Below are positions 62,214 through 64,000 of a stretch of DNA of 64,000 bases, piece after piece. The translations under genes and the position numbers were made by a program. Each line of letters starts with the position of its first letter. The stretch's first letter is position 1. Origin of the DNA: Frigoribacterium faeni. GTDB lineage: Bacteria; Actinomycetota; Actinomycetes; Actinomycetales; Microbacteriaceae. Location of the stretch: the NCBI RefSeq assembly GCF_007988805.1, contig NZ_BJUV01000008.1, positions 44,023 to 108,022 on the forward strand, in the 5' to 3' direction. The notes beneath the pieces are model-generated. The model was not told the DNA's origin. It was given only the letters and a program-made list of their open reading frames with translations, and did not search any database.

Positions 62214-63950
62214 ATGAACGAGAACCCCCGAGGCGCCGACGACGCCGACGACACGACTCGCGGACACCACGACCGTGACGCGGCACGAGACGATGCGTCG
62301 ACGCGCTCCGATCAGGCGCCCGAGGGCGGGGTCACGTTCGGCGCGCCCCCGCTGCCCGGAAGCTCGCCTCGACCGCTCGGCGACGAGTCCGTCACCGCAC
62401 CGCAGCCGTACGCCGCCGGCGAGCACCCCTCTCACGACGCCTACGGTCGATCCGAGGGCGGCTATGAGCAGCAGGGGCAGCAGGGGCAGTACCCGGGTCA
62501 CGCTCCGTACGGTCAGGGCGACCAGGCCGGCTACGGCTACGGCGCTCCGGACGGCCAGGCGGGGCAGGGCGGTTACGCCGCTCCGGGCAGCTACGCCGCT
62601 CCGGGAAGCTACGCCGCTCCGGGCAGCTACGCCGCTCCGGGCAGCTACGCCGCGCCTCCCCAGTACGCCGAGGCCGGCGCGTACCCGGCTGCAGGCCAGC
62701 AGTACGACCCGCAGAACCCGTACGGCAGCACCGCGGCCTGGAGCGCGCCGGCTGCCCCGCAGAAGAACAAGCGGCGTGGCGGCGTCGGCGTCCTCGCGGC
62801 CACGCTCGCCGTCGGCCTGATCGCCGGCGGTGCGGCGGGCGGCGCCATCGGCGGCGCCGTCGCGGAGAACAGCGCCGGCTCGTCGAGCGCGGCCGGTCCG
62901 GCACGCGACCTGACCGTCAACGACTACGACGACGCGACCGTCGTGACCGCCGTGGCCGCCAAGGCGACGAAGTCCGTCGTGACCATCAACGTGGCCTCCG
63001 GCTCGTCGGGCGGCACGGGGTCCGGCGTGATCCTCTCCGACGACGGCTACATCGTCACGAACACCCACGTGGTGACCCTCGACGGCGCGAGCGCCTCGGG
63101 CACGGTCAGCGTCACGATGAGCGACGGCAGCATCCTCCCGGCCGAGGTCGTGGGTCTCGACCCCGTCGTCGACCTCGCCGTGCTCAAGGTCGACGCGACC
63201 GACCTCACGCCCATCGAGTTCGCCGACTCGTCCAAGCTGAACGTCGGCGACACCGCCGTGGCGATCGGCGCGCCGCTCGGTCTGTCGAACACGGTCACGG
63301 ACGGCATCGTCTCGACCCTGAACCGCAGCATCACCGTCCAGTCGTCGGCGGCTCCGTCGGACGGCTCGGACCAGGGCGACTCGAACGACAACAACGGACA
63401 GGGGCCGTTCTCGTTCAACAACGGCGACGGGACCCAGCAGAACCAGGCGAGCAGCGTCATCTCGCTGCCGGTCATCCAGACCGACGCGTCGATCAACCCG
63501 GGCAACTCGGGTGGCGCCCTGCTCGACTCCGAGGGCAAGCTGATCGGCCTCAACGTCGCCATCGCGAGCTCGGGCGACTCGTCGGGCAGCATCGGCGTCG
63601 GGTTCTCGATCCCGTCGAACCTCGTCGAGCGGGTGTCGAAGGAGATCCGTGCGAACGGGTCCGCCTCGCACGGACTGCTGGGCGCCAGCGTGGACGACGC
63701 GACGAGCGACACGGCGGCCACCCAGGTGGGCGCCCTGATCGTCCAGATCAGTCAGGGAGGCGCGGCGCAGGCGGCCGGGCTCCGTCAGGGCGACGTCATC
63801 ACCGAGTTCAACGGCGTGCCGATCAGCGACCGCACCGACCTCACGGCGCAGGTGCGATTCCTGGCCGGCGGCAGCGACGCGAAGCTGACCTACGTCCGCG
63901 ACGGGAACACCGGCACCGCGGACGTCACGCTCGACACCCTCACCACCTAG
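62214..63950 (+). CDS. HtrA/DegP-like membrane serine protease with PDZ domain
   Basis: A 578-residue trypsin-like protease of the S1C family. The N-terminal 180 residues are cytoplasmic, disordered and Gly/Tyr/Gln/Pro-rich with four YAAPGS repeats. One membrane helix follows (about 190-215). The protease domain has His285 (TNTHVV), Asp320 (DPVVDLAVLKV) and Ser432 (NPGNSGGALL), then a PDZ domain (about 485-570; GGAAQAAGLRQGDVITEFNG). It probably degrades or refolds misfolded exported proteins. ATG 62214 follows AAAGGAG by nine bases. A hairpin starts 30 bases after the stop. Confidence 0.93.
   Translation: MNENPRGADDADDTTRGHHDRDAARDDASTRSDQAPEGGVTFGAPPLPGSSPRPLGDESVTAPQPYAAGEHPSHDAYGRSEGGYEQQGQQGQYPGHAPYGQGDQAGYGYGAPDGQAGQGGYAAPGSYAAPGSYAAPGSYAAPGSYAAPPQYAEAGAYPAAGQQYDPQNPYGSTAAWSAPAAPQKNKRRGGVGVLAATLAVGLIAGGAAGGAIGGAVAENSAGSSSAAGPARDLTVNDYDDATVVTAVAAKATKSVVTINVASGSSGGTGSGVILSDDGYIVTNTHVVTLDGASASGTVSVTMSDGSILPAEVVGLDPVVDLAVLKVDATDLTPIEFADSSKLNVGDTAVAIGAPLGLSNTVTDGIVSTLNRSITVQSSAAPSDGSDQGDSNDNNGQGPFSFNNGDGTQQNQASSVISLPVIQTDASINPGNSGGALLDSEGKLIGLNVAIASSGDSSGSIGVGFSIPSNLVERVSKEIRANGSASHGLLGASVDDATSDTAATQVGALIVQISQGGAAQAAGLRQGDVITEFNGVPISDRTDLTAQVRFLAGGSDAKLTYVRDGNTGTADVTLDTLTT
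62574..62657 (+). repeat. 18-bp tandem repeat encoding YAAPGS
   Basis: Four 18-bp units (TACGCCGCTCCGGGCAGC with single-base variants) plus a partial fifth encode YAAPGS repeats in the disordered N-terminal region of the HtrA-like protein. Confidence 0.85.
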
Positions 63951-63979
63951 GGACTGATCACCATCCACCCGCGGGCGGG

Positions 63980-64000
63980 TCGGGGCGCACGTCGCCCCGA
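63980..64000 (+). terminator. Terminator hairpin at the window edge
   Basis: TCGGGGCG (63980-63987) pairs with CGCCCCGA (63993-64000). It lies downstream of the htrA-like gene; whatever follows is cut off by the window end. Confidence 0.6.

Noticed and set aside
62574..62657. Regular repeats that could suggest a CRISPR array
   Set aside because: The units are contiguous, 18 bp long, without spacers and encode an in-frame YAAPGS tract.

Overview
This is a 64 kb chromosomal window from a high-GC actinobacterium. Family-level content points to Microbacteriaceae (inference): mycothiol-type PIG-L deacetylase, AdnAB helicase-nuclease, DUF3117, DUF3107, UPF0182 and DUF2342 proteins, and actinobacterial 7Fe ferredoxin. 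I see 56 protein genes (one cut by the left edge) and one initiator tRNA. There are no insertion sequences, phage genes, CRISPR arrays or rRNA. The window reads as stable core genome.

Layout. 1-2 kb: FBP-domain fragment, PrmC-like methyltransferase, lipoprotein, SseB-domain protein. 2.1-7.1 kb: tandem glycine riboswitch and the gcvTHP glycine-cleavage operon. 7.4-8.2 kb: CPBP membrane protease. 8.3-13.8 kb: oligopeptide ABC importer (binding protein, two permeases, fused double ATPase). 13.9-16.5 kb: typA and a lipoprotein. 16.5-19.9 kb: efeUOB iron importer on the minus strand behind DtxR/IdeR-like boxes. 20-24 kb: PIG-L deacetylase fused to a membrane domain, ferredoxin, dapC and citrate synthase. 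24.2-27.8 kb: dapD and dapE (lysine/peptidoglycan precursor synthesis), a GT-C type glycosyltransferase and DUF3117. 27.9-34.7 kb: O-methyltransferase, TatB-like protein, LysR regulator, a 40-residue membrane peptide gene, an mgtE-like/DUF1003/mrp operon and a stress-type membrane protein. 34.1-36.3 kb: membrane protein plus YcnI and CopC (copper). 36.4-42.8 kb: aminopeptidase P, EEP-family protein, PHP phosphoesterase, DEAD-box helicase, ferritin-like protein, small membrane protein, DUF3107. 42.9-53.8 kb: DNA repair block with adnA- and adnB-like genes, kinase-like protein, nudC, a short UvrD-type helicase and a TOMM/ThiF-like protein. 53.9-59.5 kb: DUF2342 metalloprotease-like, PDZ-Lon protease, UPF0182. 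59.6-64 kb: tRNA-fMet, glycerate kinase, aminotransferase, HtrA-like protease.

Gene order resembles two separate blocks of the Mycobacterium tuberculosis genome: Rv1165-Rv1234 (typA, mshB, fdxC, dapC, dapD, dapE, DUF3117, O-methyltransferase, tatB, mrp, MgtE-like, stress protein) and Rv3193c-Rv3211 (UPF0182, PDZ-Lon, DUF2342, Rv3196-like, uvrD2, nudC, adnB, adnA, DUF3107, ferritin-like, DEAD helicase). This is from memory, not a search.

Regulation. About twenty genes have a TANNNT-like -10 hexamer ending 6-8 bases before the ATG/GTG, the hallmark of leaderless mRNAs. Genes with Shine-Dalgarno sequences are mostly transporters, exported proteins and operon-internal genes. I did not find a clearly new multi-gene system. 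The best leads are the overlap of the TOMM/ThiF-like gene with the truncated UvrD2-type helicase, the zinc-less NudC, a symmetrical divergent -10 element at 55264-55270, the iron-box arrangement in front of the PIG-L fusion, and the missing sigE-rseA-htrA segment between the O-methyltransferase and tatB.
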